Source: Rhodobacterales bacterium HKCCE3408
GTDB taxonomy: Bacteria > Pseudomonadota > Alphaproteobacteria > Rhodobacterales > Rhodobacteraceae
Direction of reading: 5' to 3'
Assembly (NCBI GenBank): GCA_015689705.1
Contig: WVSN01000018.1
Coordinates: forward strand, 1 to 59,098
Length of the DNA: 59,098 nt
Numbering within the stretch: position 1 is the stretch's first letter; each line of letters starts with the position of its first letter. This document shows positions 25,844-34,943 of the stretch, in pieces. Position numbers and translations under genes: made by a program. The notes under the pieces were generated by a model that did no database searches, had not been told where the DNA came from, and saw nothing but the letters and a program-made list of their open reading frames with translations.

Positions 25844-26638
25844 ATGAAAGCGCTGCATCTCGAAGACGACCTGTTCCTGCACGTCCGCGAAGATGGCGAT
25901 CCGTCCGGCCCGGCCGTGGTGTTCGCCAACTCTCTCGGCACCGACCTGAGGCTCTGGGACGCGGTCCTGCCGCATCTGCCGACGGGTCTGCGCTACATCC
26001 GCTACGACAAGCGCGGGCACGGGCTGTCGGCCTGCCCGGACGGCCCCTATGCAATGGGCGCGCTCGTCCGCGACGCCGAACGGGTGATCGAATCCTTCGA
26101 CGTCCGCGACTGCGTCTTCGTCGGCCTGTCCATCGGCGGCATGATCGCACAAGGTTTGGCGGCCAAGCGGCTCGATCTGATCCGCGCTGTCGTCCTGTCG
26201 AACACCGCGCCCAAGATCGGCACGCGCGAGCTTTGGCAGGAGCGGATCGCGGGCGTCCGCGCCAACGGCACCGCCTCGCTGTCCCACGGCATCATGGAAC
26301 GCTGGTTTTCCAAGGGCTTCCGGGCCGGCCCTGATGTGGATATCTGGCGCCGCATGGTCGAGGTGACCGAAGACGAGGGCTATGCCGGTTGCTGCGAAGC
26401 GATCGCCGGGACCGACTTCTACAGCACCACCGCCGCGCTCCGCCTGCCGGCCATGGTGATCGCGGGGTCCGAGGACGGCTCGACCCCGCCCGATCTGGTC
26501 CGCGAGCTGTCCGAGCTGATCCCCGGCGCGCGCTACGAGCTGATCCGGGGCGCGGGCCACCTGCCCTGCGTCGAGCAGCCCGAGGCCTATGCCGCGCTCC
26601 TGACCTCCTTCCTGGCCGAGATCGGCCACGTCGCATGA
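25844..26638 (+). CDS. pcaD: 3-oxoadipate enol-lactonase
   Basis: The 264-residue alpha/beta hydrolase has the nucleophile elbow GLSIGGM (Ser96), an oxyanion-region FANSLGTDLRLWD, a DKRGHGLS segment and the catalytic His in GAGHLPCVEQPEAY. These are hallmarks of PcaD, which hydrolyses 3-oxoadipate enol-lactone in the beta-ketoadipate pathway. The start at 25844 is chosen because the homologous N-terminus begins there; the ribosome site is weak. Its stop overlaps the pcaB start (ATGA). The remaining pca genes (pcaHG, pcaC, pcaQ) are not in the window. Confidence 0.9.
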   Translation: MKALHLEDDLFLHVREDGDPSGPAVVFANSLGTDLRLWDAVLPHLPTGLRYIRYDKRGHGLSACPDGPYAMGALVRDAERVIESFDVRDCVFVGLSIGGMIAQGLAAKRLDLIRAVVLSNTAPKIGTRELWQERIAGVRANGTASLSHGIMERWFSKGFRAGPDVDIWRRMVEVTEDEGYAGCCEAIAGTDFYSTTAALRLPAMVIAGSEDGSTPPDLVRELSELIPGARYELIRGAGHLPCVEQPEAYAALLTSFLAEIGHVA

Positions 26639-27957
26639 CCGTTTCGCCGTTCGATTCCGCGATCTATCGCGGGCTCTTCGCGCAGGCCGATCTGGCGCGG
26701 CTCTTCTCCGACAGCGCCGAAGTGCGGGCCATGCTGCTGGTCGAGGGCGCGCTGGCGCAGGTCCAGGGCCGCGCCGGGCTGATCCCCGAGGTCTCGGCCG
26801 CCGCGATCCACCGCGCGAGCCTTGAATTGCAGGTCGATCCCGGCGCGCTGACCGAGGCGACGGCGAAGAACGGCGTCTCGGTCCCGGCGCTGGTCGAGGC
26901 CTTCCGCGCCGCGATGCAGGCGCCGGAACACGCGCAATACATCCACTGGGGCGCGACCTCGCAGGACATCGCGGACACCGCGCTGATGCTGCGCCTGCGC
27001 CGCGCGCTGGAACTGATCGAGGCCGACCTGACGCGGCTTCTCAAAGGGCTCGCCACGATGGCCGAGACCCATGCCGCCACGCCGATGGCCGCCCGGACCT
27101 ACGGCCAGTATGCGTCCCCCACGACCTTCGGCGCGGTCGCGGCCCAGTGGGGCACGCCCGTCCTGCGGCTTCTCGACCGGCTGGCGGACCTCCGGCCCCA
27201 CCTTCTCGCCGTCTCGCTCTCGGGCGCCGCCGGCACCGCCTCCGCGCTCGGCCCCGACGCCCCGGCCCTGAGGTCGGCACTGGCCCAGGCGCTCGATCTC
27301 TCCGATCCCGGCGCGTCGTGGCACGCCGCCCGCGACCGCATCGCGGAACTGGCGCAATGGTGCGCGACGCTGACCGGCCTCACCGCCAAGATCGGCCGCG
27401 ACATGGAGCGGATGGCCCAGAGCGGCATCGGCACGCTGCGCCTCGCCGAAGGCGGCGGCTCCTCGACCATGCCGCAGAAGCAAAACCCGGTCGGCCCCTC
27501 GGTCCTGATCGCGCTCGGCACCTATGCTGCCGGGCAGGCCTCGGTGATCCAGAATGCCATGTCTCCGGCAGAACAGCGCGACGGTGGCGCATGGTTCGCC
27601 GAATGGCTCACCTTGCCCGGCCTCGTCATGGCGGCCGGGCGCGCGGCCGAACTCGCCGCCGATCTGGCGGAGACCGCACAGCCAGATACCAAGGCGCTCG
27701 CCGCCGCGCTCGACGACCCGCTCGGCCTGATCGACGCCGAGGCGTTCTCTTTAGCGCTGGCCGCCCAGATCCCGCGTCCCGAAGCCCAGAAGAAAATCAA
27801 GGACCTGTGCCGCGAAGCTCAGGCCAGTGGCACGAAGCTCGCCAGCCTCGTGCAGCGCGATTTCCCGGGCGTCGCGCCCGACCCGGCCGCGCGCTTCGGC
27901 CAGGCCCCGGCCGAGGCGCGCGCCTTCGCCGCCGCCGTCCGCAACCGCCGGTCATGA
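26635..27957 (+). CDS. pcaB: 3-carboxy-cis,cis-muconate cycloisomerase
   Basis: The 440-residue fumarase/argininosuccinate lyase superfamily enzyme carries the signature GGGSSTMPQKQNP with the catalytic Ser, plus HWGATSQDIADTAL and RTYGQYASPTTFG. The latter two are typical of PcaB rather than adenylosuccinate lyase. It lactonises 3-carboxymuconate in protocatechuate degradation. It is coupled by ATGA overlaps to pcaD upstream and to the MFS gene downstream, giving a three-gene operon. Confidence 0.92.
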   Translation: MTVSPFDSAIYRGLFAQADLARLFSDSAEVRAMLLVEGALAQVQGRAGLIPEVSAAAIHRASLELQVDPGALTEATAKNGVSVPALVEAFRAAMQAPEHAQYIHWGATSQDIADTALMLRLRRALELIEADLTRLLKGLATMAETHAATPMAARTYGQYASPTTFGAVAAQWGTPVLRLLDRLADLRPHLLAVSLSGAAGTASALGPDAPALRSALAQALDLSDPGASWHAARDRIAELAQWCATLTGLTAKIGRDMERMAQSGIGTLRLAEGGGSSTMPQKQNPVGPSVLIALGTYAAGQASVIQNAMSPAEQRDGGAWFAEWLTLPGLVMAAGRAAELAADLAETAQPDTKALAAALDDPLGLIDAEAFSLALAAQIPRPEAQKKIKDLCREAQASGTKLASLVQRDFPGVAPDPAARFGQAPAEARAFAAAVRNRRS

Positions 27958-29168
27958 CCGGCCGCCTGCCGCGGATCTTCATCCTCGCCACCGTCGCGAT
28001 CGACGCGATCGGGATCGGCCTGATCCTGCCGGTCATGCCGGACCTCATCGCCGAGGTGCGCGGCGTCAATCTTGCCCATGCGGCGCAATGGGGCGGGATC
28101 CTGACTCTGGCATACGCGGCGATGCAGTTCGCCTTCTCGCCGCTGATCGGCTCGCTCTCCGACCGCTTCGGCCGCCGCCCGATCCTGCTCGTCTCGCTCG
28201 CGGCCATGGCGCTCGATTACGTCGTCATGGCCGTGGCCGGCACGATCTGGCTGCTTGTCGCCGGGCGCGTCGTCGCCGGCATCGCCTCGGCGACCATGTC
28301 GACCGCGATGGCCTTCATGGCCGACATCTCCGACCCCGCGAAACGGGCGCAGAATTTCGGCCTCGTCTCGGCAGCCTTCGGGTCGGGCTTCATCCTCGGA
28401 CCGATCATCGGCGGGCTGATCGGCGGCATAGATCCGCGCGCGCCCTTCATCGTCGCCGCGGCGCTGGCCGGGGCGAACGCGCTGTTCGGCCTGCTCGTCG
28501 CGCCCGAAACGCTCGCCCCGGAGAACCGACGCCTGCTCGACCTCCGCCGCGCCAACCCGCTTGGCGGCCTCCTGCGGATCGGCGCGCTGCCCGGCGCGCG
28601 GCGGCTGCTCGGCGTCCTGTTCCTCTACCAGATCGCGACATGGGTCTACCCGGCAGTCTGGGCCTATTACACGCAGGCCCGCTTCGGGTGGGATACCGGA
28701 CTGATCGGCGCGTCTCTGACGGCCTACGGCCTCGCCATGGCGGTCGTGCAGGGCGGCGTCATCCGGATCGTGCTGGCCCGCCTGGGCGAGGCGCGGGCGA
28801 CGATCTGGGGCATGGCGCTCAACGTCGCCTGCCTCGTCGCCTATGCCATCGCCCCCGTCGGCGCGTTCATCTGGGTGCTGATCCCGATCTCGGCGCTCGG
28901 CTCGGTCGTGCAGCCGGCGATGACGGGCGTCCTCAGCCGGGCCGCGCCGGCTGACCAGCAGGGCGAGTTGCAGGGCGTGCTGACCTCGATCAACGGGCTT
29001 GCGATGATCGTCTCGCCGGTGCTGATGACGCAGGCCTTCTTCCTGTTCACCCGCGCCGATGCGCCCGTTCACATGCCGGGCGCGCCGTTCCTGCTGGCGG
29101 CGATCATGATGGCGGCGGGCTTCGCGCTGCTCGTCCTCGGGCCGCGGCCGGGGACAGCGCGGGCCTAG
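27954..29168 (+). CDS. MFS transporter, DHA1/TetA-like
   Basis: The 404-residue protein has twelve predicted hydrophobic segments. The loop 2-3 motif GSLSDRFGRRPILL is characteristic of the major facilitator superfamily, and GPIIGGLIG in segment 5 is motif C of drug/H+ antiporters. It follows pcaB in an ATGA overlap. TetA-like members are usually drug exporters, but the operon position after pcaDB makes uptake or efflux of an aromatic acid possible. Substrate is not predictable. Confidence 0.86.
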   Translation: MTGRLPRIFILATVAIDAIGIGLILPVMPDLIAEVRGVNLAHAAQWGGILTLAYAAMQFAFSPLIGSLSDRFGRRPILLVSLAAMALDYVVMAVAGTIWLLVAGRVVAGIASATMSTAMAFMADISDPAKRAQNFGLVSAAFGSGFILGPIIGGLIGGIDPRAPFIVAAALAGANALFGLLVAPETLAPENRRLLDLRRANPLGGLLRIGALPGARRLLGVLFLYQIATWVYPAVWAYYTQARFGWDTGLIGASLTAYGLAMAVVQGGVIRIVLARLGEARATIWGMALNVACLVAYAIAPVGAFIWVLIPISALGSVVQPAMTGVLSRAAPADQQGELQGVLTSINGLAMIVSPVLMTQAFFLFTRADAPVHMPGAPFLLAAIMMAAGFALLVLGPRPGTARA

Positions 29169-30130
29169 CCGATCACCCCGGCGAAGACCTCCGGATCGAC
29201 GTTCCCACCGGACGCCGTCACGATCACCGCGTCGCCTTCGAGTTCGTCGCCATGGAACAACGCCGCGGCCAGAGCCACCGCCCCGCCCGGCTCGACCACC
29301 AGCTTCAGTCGCAGGAAGGCGTGCCGCATCGCCGCGCGCACCTCGTCATCCGTCACCACCAGGCCCGGCCCGCACAGCCGGCGCAGCACGTCGAAGGTCA
29401 GCTGGCCCGGCATCGGCGTCAGGATCGCGTCGCAGAAACCGACCTCCGGGCCCTGATTGCCGATCCGCTCGCCGGCGGCCAGCGACCGCGCGGTGTCGTC
29501 GAACCCCTCGGGCTCGGCCGGGTGGACGCGGAAGCCCGGCGCGCGCGCCTCGAGCGCCAGCGCGATGCCCGAGGTCAGCCCGCCGCCACCGCAGCAGACC
29601 AGCACGTCGGCCGTCTCGATCCCCGCCTCGGCGGCCTGTTCGGCGATCTCCAGACCGCAGGTGCCCTGCCCGGCCATGACCAGAGGATCGTCGTAGGGTT
29701 TGACCAGTGACAGACCGCGCTCTTCGGCCAGCCGTGCGCCGATCTCCTCGCGGTTCTCGCGCGCGGCGCGGTCATACAGCACCACCTCGGCGCCGAGCGC
29801 GCGGGTGTTCTCGATCTTCAGCGCCGGCGCGTCGCGCGGCATCACGATCACCGCTGGCACGCCCAGAAGCCGCGCGGCATTCGCCACGCCCTGCGCGTGG
29901 TTGCCGGACGAATAGGCGATGACGCCTGATTTCGCCTTGTCGCCCAGTCCGGTCAGCGCCGACCACGCGCCGCGGAACTTGAACGACCCGGTATGCTGCA
30001 GGCATTCGGCCTTCACGTAGACCCGTCGCCCGGCGATCTCGTCGAGAAAGGGCGAGGACAGCAGCGGCGTGCGGCGCACATGGCCGGCAGCCCGCTCGGC
30101 CGCGGCCTCGATCTCTGCGATTCCGGTCAC
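29165..30130 (-). CDS. PLP-dependent threonine/serine dehydratase-like enzyme
   Basis: The 321-residue fold type II PLP enzyme has the cofactor Lys in HTGSFKFRGA, the substrate loop YSSGNHAQGVA, and the phosphate loop CCGGGGLTSG. Length equals the catabolic threonine dehydratase/serine racemase class, which lacks a regulatory ACT domain. The start is a GTG at 30130 that overlaps the stop of the upstream hydrolase (GTGA). It probably deaminates threonine or serine to a 2-oxo acid; hydroxyaspartate dehydratase is an alternative. It is the last of three coupled genes. Confidence 0.84.
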   Translation of the reverse strand: MTGIAEIEAAAERAAGHVRRTPLLSSPFLDEIAGRRVYVKAECLQHTGSFKFRGAWSALTGLGDKAKSGVIAYSSGNHAQGVANAARLLGVPAVIVMPRDAPALKIENTRALGAEVVLYDRAARENREEIGARLAEERGLSLVKPYDDPLVMAGQGTCGLEIAEQAAEAGIETADVLVCCGGGGLTSGIALALEARAPGFRVHPAEPEGFDDTARSLAAGERIGNQGPEVGFCDAILTPMPGQLTFDVLRRLCGPGLVVTDDEVRAAMRHAFLRLKLVVEPGGAVALAAALFHGDELEGDAVIVTASGGNVDPEVFAGVIG

Positions 30131-30957
30131 TTGAGCTGGCCGATCCAGGCCGCGATCAGCGCGACGGAGGCGGGTTCGTCCAGAAACGGCACATGGCCGC
30201 GATCGGGCAGTTCGGCATACATCAGGTCGGGCCTCCGCGCCCGCATCTCGGCGGCTGTCTTGGCCGAGAGGATGTCCGATGTCGCGCCCCGCAGCAAGGC
30301 CAGCGGCATCCCCGTCATCGCGTCGAAGAGTGGCCACAGGTTGGGCGCCGGCTGCGTAGTGTCGAAGGCGGCCGCGACCGCATCGCGCAGGCGCGGATCG
30401 TAGCGCAGTTCCAGCCCGTCCGGCCCCTCGCGCCAGAGCCGCCGCACGAAGGCGGCCCAGGTCGCCTTGGGCACGCCGGTGAAGTGCGGATAGACCTTCG
30501 GCATGGCCGCCGCGGCCTCGGCGAAGCTTTTGTAGGGCGGCGGTTTCCCGATATAGGCCATGATGTTGTCCAGCCCCTTCGGGCTGACCACCGGGCCGAC
30601 ATCGTTGAGGAACACGCCGCACAGCCGGTCGCGCGCGGTCGCCGCCAGCGCCATCGCCACCAGCCCCCCGCGCGAGGTGCCCAGGATCGCCACCCGGTCG
30701 AGTCCCAGATGGTCGAGAAGCGTCACCACGTCGGCGGCTTCCTGCGGAATGTTGTAGGTCTGCGGATCGGCGTAGTCCGACCCGCCGCGGCCGCGGAAAT
30801 CCATCCGCAGCACCCGGACCCGGTCGGCGAAGTTCTCCACGACCGGGTCGAAGTCATCCATGTTCCGGGTCAGGCCCGGCAGGCAGAGGACGGGGACCCC
30901 TGCGCCGTGATCGTCGTAATGCAGCCGCGTCCCGTCCGGCGCCGCGACGTGGCTCAT
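30127..30957 (-). CDS. Alpha/beta hydrolase
   Basis: The 276-residue hydrolase has the nucleophile elbow LGTSRGGLVA (Ser), LCLPGLTRNMDDFD as the oxyanion region and the C-terminal His in PDRGHVPFLDEP. It resembles bacterial esterases or enol-lactonase-like hydrolases, but the substrate is unknown. It starts in an ATGA overlap with the haloacid dehalogenase gene and ends overlapping the dehydratase start, so the three genes are translationally coupled. Confidence 0.84.
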   Translation of the reverse strand: MSHVAAPDGTRLHYDDHGAGVPVLCLPGLTRNMDDFDPVVENFADRVRVLRMDFRGRGGSDYADPQTYNIPQEAADVVTLLDHLGLDRVAILGTSRGGLVAMALAATARDRLCGVFLNDVGPVVSPKGLDNIMAYIGKPPPYKSFAEAAAAMPKVYPHFTGVPKATWAAFVRRLWREGPDGLELRYDPRLRDAVAAAFDTTQPAPNLWPLFDAMTGMPLALLRGATSDILSAKTAAEMRARRPDLMYAELPDRGHVPFLDEPASVALIAAWIGQLK

Positions 30958-31649
30958 CCGGCAGATCCCGCGGCGATCCCGGCCACGCCGGCCAGGTCGC
31001 CGGCCACGCGTTCGGGCCGGCCGGGCAGCCGGTCCATCGGCTCGCCGGCGCGGTTCACCCACAGCGTGTCGAAGCCATAGGCCGCCGCCCCGGCCGCGTC
31101 CCACCCGTTCGACGACACGAACAGCACCTCGTCCGGCTCGGTCCCGAGCGCGTCCCCGACCATGTCGTAGACTTCGCGCGCGGGCTTGTAGACGCCGACG
31201 TCCTCGACCGACAGCACGGCGGACAGCTCGCCCCCGATGCCCGCGTTATCGACCGCGGCGGCCAGCATGTCCTTGGTGCCGTTCGACAGGATCGCCGCCT
31301 GGATGCCCTTGTCGGACAGCTCCGCCAGCATCTTCGGCACTTCCGGATAGGCGTGCAGCGACCAGTAGAGCCCCAGAAGCTCCTCGCGGAGCGTCGCTTC
31401 GGCCTGGTCTGCCGCCTCGAGCGCCCAGTCGAGCGCGTCCTGCGTCAGCGTCCAGAAATCCGCGTAACGATCCTCGATCGTCCGGAGCCAGGTGTATTGA
31501 AGTTGTTTGAGACGCCAGTCCTGCGCGACCTGCTGCCAGACAAGCGAAAAGCCTTCCTTGCCCGGCTGGCCGGCGACCTCGCGCGCGGCCGCGTTGACGT
31601 CGAAAAGCGTTCCGTAGGCGTCGAACACGCACGCCTTCTTCATGGCCAT
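30954..31649 (-). CDS. Haloacid dehalogenase, type II
   Basis: The 231-residue HAD hydrolase has the nucleophile motif CVFDAYGTLFDV (the Asp after F), motif II AILSNGTKDML, the Lys in VGVYKPAREVYD and motif IV FVSSNGWDAAGA. The SNGWD segment is typical of L-2-haloacid dehalogenases. It hydrolyses 2-haloacids or a related substrate to 2-hydroxyacids. The start is taken at 31649 (GGGGAACGAAG upstream); a second ATG two codons later is also possible. It leads the three-gene minus-strand operon. Confidence 0.87.
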   Translation of the reverse strand: MAMKKACVFDAYGTLFDVNAAAREVAGQPGKEGFSLVWQQVAQDWRLKQLQYTWLRTIEDRYADFWTLTQDALDWALEAADQAEATLREELLGLYWSLHAYPEVPKMLAELSDKGIQAAILSNGTKDMLAAAVDNAGIGGELSAVLSVEDVGVYKPAREVYDMVGDALGTEPDEVLFVSSNGWDAAGAAAYGFDTLWVNRAGEPMDRLPGRPERVAGDLAGVAGIAAGSAG

Positions 31650-31759
31650 CTTCGTTCCCCAACACCGAGGCCCCCGCACTACCCTTGCACGGGAGTGACG
31701 TTGGGGCAACTTCAACCTTTATTAAATTCTTTCAATGACTAGGGCTTTTTCGCCTGCCG

Positions 31760-32548
31760 TCAGAGGTTTTCGGGCTGCGCCATTCCAAGAACGTGAAAGC
31801 CGCCATCGACGATGACGATCTCGCCCGTGGTGCAGGCCCCGTAATCCGAGGCGAGGTAGACCGCCGTGCCGCCGATCGCCTCGAGCGTGGCGTTCGCGCG
31901 CAGCGGCGCGTTGGCCTCGGTCGCCTTGAAGGTCTTGCGCGCCCCGCCGATGGCCGCACCGGCCAGCGTCTTCATCGGCCCGGGGCTGATCGCGTTCACC
32001 CGGATCTTCTGCGGCCCCAGATCGTTCGCCAGGTAGCGAACCGTCGATTCCAGCGCCGCCTTGGCCACGCCCATCACGTTGTAAAAGGGCGTTACCCGGT
32101 TCGATCCCTGGTAGGTCATCGTCAGGATCGTGCCGCCGTCGGGCATCAGCTCGGACGCGCGCTTGGCCACGTCGATCAGCGAGTAGCACGAGATCGTCAG
32201 CGAATTCCGGAAGTTCTCGCGCGTGGTGTTGATGAACCGGCCGGTCAGCTCGGTCTTGTCGGAATAGGCGATGGCGTGGACGACGAAATCGAGGCTGCCC
32301 CAGCGGTCGGCCAGCGCGGCGAAGGCGGCATCCATCGACGCGTCGTTCATCACGTCGACATCGAGCAGGACGTCCGATCCGAGCGAGGCGGCCAGCGGCT
32401 CGACCCGCTTGCCGAACGCCTCGCCCTGGTACGAGAAGGCAAGCTCCGCGCCTTCGGACGCCATGGCTTTCGCGATCCCCCACGCGATCGACCGATCATT
32501 GGCGACGCCCATGATCAGCCCGCGCTTGCCCCGCATCCAGTCCGCCAT
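31760..32548 (-). CDS. fabI: Enoyl-ACP reductase (NADH), FabI
   Basis: The 262-residue short-chain dehydrogenase-like reductase carries the FabI catalytic pattern Y-x6-K in YNVMGVAK, a second Tyr shortly before it, and NAISPGPMKTLAGAAI in the substrate loop. The N-terminal GLIMGVANDRSIAWGIAKAM is the FabI-specific nucleotide site. It catalyses the last reduction of each fatty-acid elongation cycle and is the target class of triclosan-type inhibitors. It is the third gene of fabA-fabB-fabI, 5 bases after fabB. Confidence 0.95.
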   Translation of the reverse strand: MADWMRGKRGLIMGVANDRSIAWGIAKAMASEGAELAFSYQGEAFGKRVEPLAASLGSDVLLDVDVMNDASMDAAFAALADRWGSLDFVVHAIAYSDKTELTGRFINTTRENFRNSLTISCYSLIDVAKRASELMPDGGTILTMTYQGSNRVTPFYNVMGVAKAALESTVRYLANDLGPQKIRVNAISPGPMKTLAGAAIGGARKTFKATEANAPLRANATLEAIGGTAVYLASDYGACTTGEIVIVDGGFHVLGMAQPENL

Positions 32549-32553
32549 CGTCT

Positions 32554-33783
32554 CTATCCGTGATATTTCGACAGGAGCATCGAACCGTTGGTGCCGCCGA
32601 AGCCGAAGGAGTTGGTCATAACCGTGTCGAGGCCCGCCGCCTCGACCGTCTCGGTCGCGATCTCGCCCGGCTTGAGCGCGGGGTCCAGCGCCTCGACATT
32701 GATCGAGGGCGCGATGAAATCCTGGTCGAGCATCAGGAGGCAGAAGATCGCCTCGAGCGCGCCGGCCGCGCCCTGCGCGTGGCCGGTCATGGATTTGGTC
32801 GAGGAGACCGGCGGCTGCGGCCGGTTCTCGAAGGCCCGCCGCACAGCCTCGACCTCGCCGACATCGCCGACCGGCGTCGAGGTGCCATGCGCGTTGATGT
32901 AGCTGACCGTGCGGTCCTCCGGCAGCGTCTCCATGGCAAGGCGCATCGCCCGCTCGCCGCCCTCGCCCGACGGCGCCACCATGTCGTGCCCGTCGGACGT
33001 GGCGGCAAAGCCCGTGACCTCGGCGTAGATCTTCGCCCCGCGCGCCCTGGCGCGTTCCAGATCCTCCAGCACGACGATCCCGCCGCCGCCGGCGATAACG
33101 AAGCCGTCCCGGTCGACGTCGAAGGCGCGGCTGGCCAGCTTCGGGCGGTCGTTGAACTTCGACGACATCGCGCCCATCGCGTCGAACAGGCAGGACAGCG
33201 TCCAGTCGAGTTCCTCCGCCCCGCCGGCGAACATCACGTCCTGTTTGCCGAGCATGATCTGCTCGGCCGCGTTGCCGATGCAGTGCAGCGAGGTCGAGCA
33301 GGCCGAGGTGATCGAGTAGTTGATCCCCTTGATCCGGAAGGCGGTCGAGAGGTTGGCCGAGATCGTCGAGGACATGCATTTCGGCACTGCGAAGGGGCCG
33401 ATCCGCTTCGGGCTGCCCTTCTCGATCACCGTCTGGTGCGCGGCGAACATCGCGCTCGTCGACGGCCCGCCCGATCCGGCGATCAGGCCGGTGCGCGGGT
33501 TGACGACGTCATCCTCCTCCAGCCCGGAATCGGCGATGGCCTGGCTCATGGCGATATGGGCATAGGCCGCGCCCGGCCCCATGAAGCGCAGCGCGCGCTT
33601 GTCGACATGCTCGGCCACGTCGATCTTCAGCGTGCCCGCGATCTGGCTGCGGAAGCCGTGCTGCGCCATGTCGTCGGAAAACTCGATTCCGGATCTGCCT
33701 GCGCGCAGGCTTTCCGTCACCTCCGACGCCGAATTCCCGATCGGCGAGACGATGCCCAGTCCTGTTACGACGACGCGGCGCAT
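32554..33783 (-). CDS. fabB: 3-oxoacyl-ACP synthase I (FabB)
   Basis: The 409-residue condensing enzyme has the active-site Cys in SACSTSLHC and the catalytic His residues in NAHGTSTPVGD and KSMTGHAQGAAGALE. It is the FabB-type partner of the isomerising dehydratase FabA, elongating unsaturated acyl chains. Its position directly after fabA (16 bases) and its divergence from FabF at 42526-43782 support this assignment. Confidence 0.94.
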   Translation of the reverse strand: MRRVVVTGLGIVSPIGNSASEVTESLRAGRSGIEFSDDMAQHGFRSQIAGTLKIDVAEHVDKRALRFMGPGAAYAHIAMSQAIADSGLEEDDVVNPRTGLIAGSGGPSTSAMFAAHQTVIEKGSPKRIGPFAVPKCMSSTISANLSTAFRIKGINYSITSACSTSLHCIGNAAEQIMLGKQDVMFAGGAEELDWTLSCLFDAMGAMSSKFNDRPKLASRAFDVDRDGFVIAGGGGIVVLEDLERARARGAKIYAEVTGFAATSDGHDMVAPSGEGGERAMRLAMETLPEDRTVSYINAHGTSTPVGDVGEVEAVRRAFENRPQPPVSSTKSMTGHAQGAAGALEAIFCLLMLDQDFIAPSINVEALDPALKPGEIATETVEAAGLDTVMTNSFGFGGTNGSMLLSKYHG

Positions 33784-33799
33784 GACCGCCCTCCCTGGC

Positions 33800-34309
33800 T
33801 CAGCTGGCCGACAGCGCGACCCGCATGTCCTTGACCTGATAGATGACCTCGCCGTCGGCCTCCACCCGTCCGTCGGCGACGCCCATTGTCAGCCTGCGGG
33901 TCTGCATCGCCTTGGTAAAGTCGACGTAGTAGGTCAGCATCTTGCGATCGGGCCGGACCATGCCGGTCAGCTTCACCTCGCCCACGCCAAGCGCGTAGCC
34001 GCGGCCTTCCCAGCCGCGCCATCCGAGGTTGAAGCCGGTCAGCTGCCACAGCCCGTCGAGCCCGAGGCAGCCCGGCATGATCGGGTTGCCCGGGAAGTGG
34101 CATTCGAAGAACCACAGGTCCGGGGTGATGTCGAACTCGGCGACGACGTGGCCCTTGCCGTGTTCGCCGCGATCGCCCGAGATGTCCGTGATCCGGTCCA
34201 TCATCAGCATCGGCGGCATCGGCAACTGGGCATTGCCCGGCCCGAACAGGTCGCCCTGGGCGCACCGGATAAGGTCGTCCTTGTCGAAGCTGGTCGGGTA
34301 GTCGGCCAT
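33800..34309 (-). CDS. fabA: 3-hydroxydecanoyl-ACP dehydratase/isomerase FabA
   Basis: The 169-residue hot-dog-fold enzyme has the catalytic pair His71 in FFECHFPGNPIMPG and Asp85 in GCLGLDGLW, as in E. coli FabA (171 residues, His70/Asp84). It dehydrates 3-hydroxydecanoyl-ACP and isomerises the double bond, starting unsaturated fatty-acid synthesis. It heads the fabA-fabB-fabI operon and is divergent from irr over 149 bp. Confidence 0.95.
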   Translation of the reverse strand: MADYPTSFDKDDLIRCAQGDLFGPGNAQLPMPPMLMMDRITDISGDRGEHGKGHVVAEFDITPDLWFFECHFPGNPIMPGCLGLDGLWQLTGFNLGWRGWEGRGYALGVGEVKLTGMVRPDRKMLTYYVDFTKAMQTRRLTMGVADGRVEADGEVIYQVKDMRVALSAS

Positions 34310-34396
34310 CGGCTGCTCGGTCGCCCCTCGTAAATTCGGTATCGTCTAGCATCGCGCCCGTCCGGGAAGCAAGTGCGGCCGAGTCGAGGAAGACGA

Positions 34397-34426
34397 TTGA
34401 AAACCACGTCAGTTCCGCCCTATAAA
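34397..34426 (+). promoter_or_regulatory. Predicted promoter of irr
   Basis: TTGAAA (34397-34402), an 18-base spacer and TATAAA (34421-34426) make a good sigma-70 type promoter 32 bases before the irr ATG. No TTTAGAA-type Irr box is visible here, so autoregulation through that site is not supported. Confidence 0.6.
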
Positions 34427-34458
34427 TGGGCCGCTCTAGCTAGGACCGACCCAAGCCG

Positions 34459-34878
34459 ATGACACCCGAAGCCCTCGAACGCGGCTCCAAATGGCTCGCC
34501 CGGGCCGACCTGCGCCCGACGCGGCAGCGCCTGTCGCTGGCCACGCTGCTTGTCGGCGACGGCCAGGACCGGCACGTGACGGCCGAAAGCCTGCACGCCG
34601 CGGTCGAACGCGCGGGCGACCGGGTCTCGCTCGCGACGGTCTACAATACGCTCCGCGCCTTCTGCGATGCCGGCCTCATGCAGGAGGTCACGGTCGACGG
34701 ATCGCGGAGCTATTTCGACACCCGCGCCGACGACCACCCGCATTTCTACATGGAAGAGAACGGGTCGCTGACCGACGCCCCGGCCGGCGCCGCCCGGCTG
34801 CGCGCCCTGCCAGACGTCCCCGAGGGCTACGAGATCGCCCGCGTCGACGTCGTCATCCGGCTGCGCAAGACCTCCTGA
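34459..34878 (+). CDS. irr: Iron response regulator Irr (Fur family)
   Basis: The 139-residue Fur-family regulator has a winged-helix N-terminus (RPTRQRLSLATLL, RVSLATVYNTLRAFCDAGL) and the Irr-type metal/heme site DDHPHFYMEENG (His93, His95). No CPW-type heme regulatory motif is present at the N-terminus, as in many Rhodobacterales Irr proteins. In alphaproteobacteria Irr represses iron-storage and heme genes when iron or heme is low. Its likely target in this window is the box in front of bfr. Placement beside fabA follows a conserved Rhodobacterales order that I recall. Confidence 0.9.
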   Translation: MTPEALERGSKWLARADLRPTRQRLSLATLLVGDGQDRHVTAESLHAAVERAGDRVSLATVYNTLRAFCDAGLMQEVTVDGSRSYFDTRADDHPHFYMEENGSLTDAPAGAARLRALPDVPEGYEIARVDVVIRLRKTS

Positions 34879-34943
34879 CTTTGGCTCTGGCCTTTGCGCG
34901 CGCGGCGCGCTAGGCGGGCGCGAACTCCTCCCGGGACCGCCCT

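Noticed and set aside
34310-34396. Search for an Irr box between fabA and irr
   Set aside because: No TTTAGAA-N3-TTCTAAA-like repeat is present; CTCTAGCTAGGA near 34433 is too divergent.
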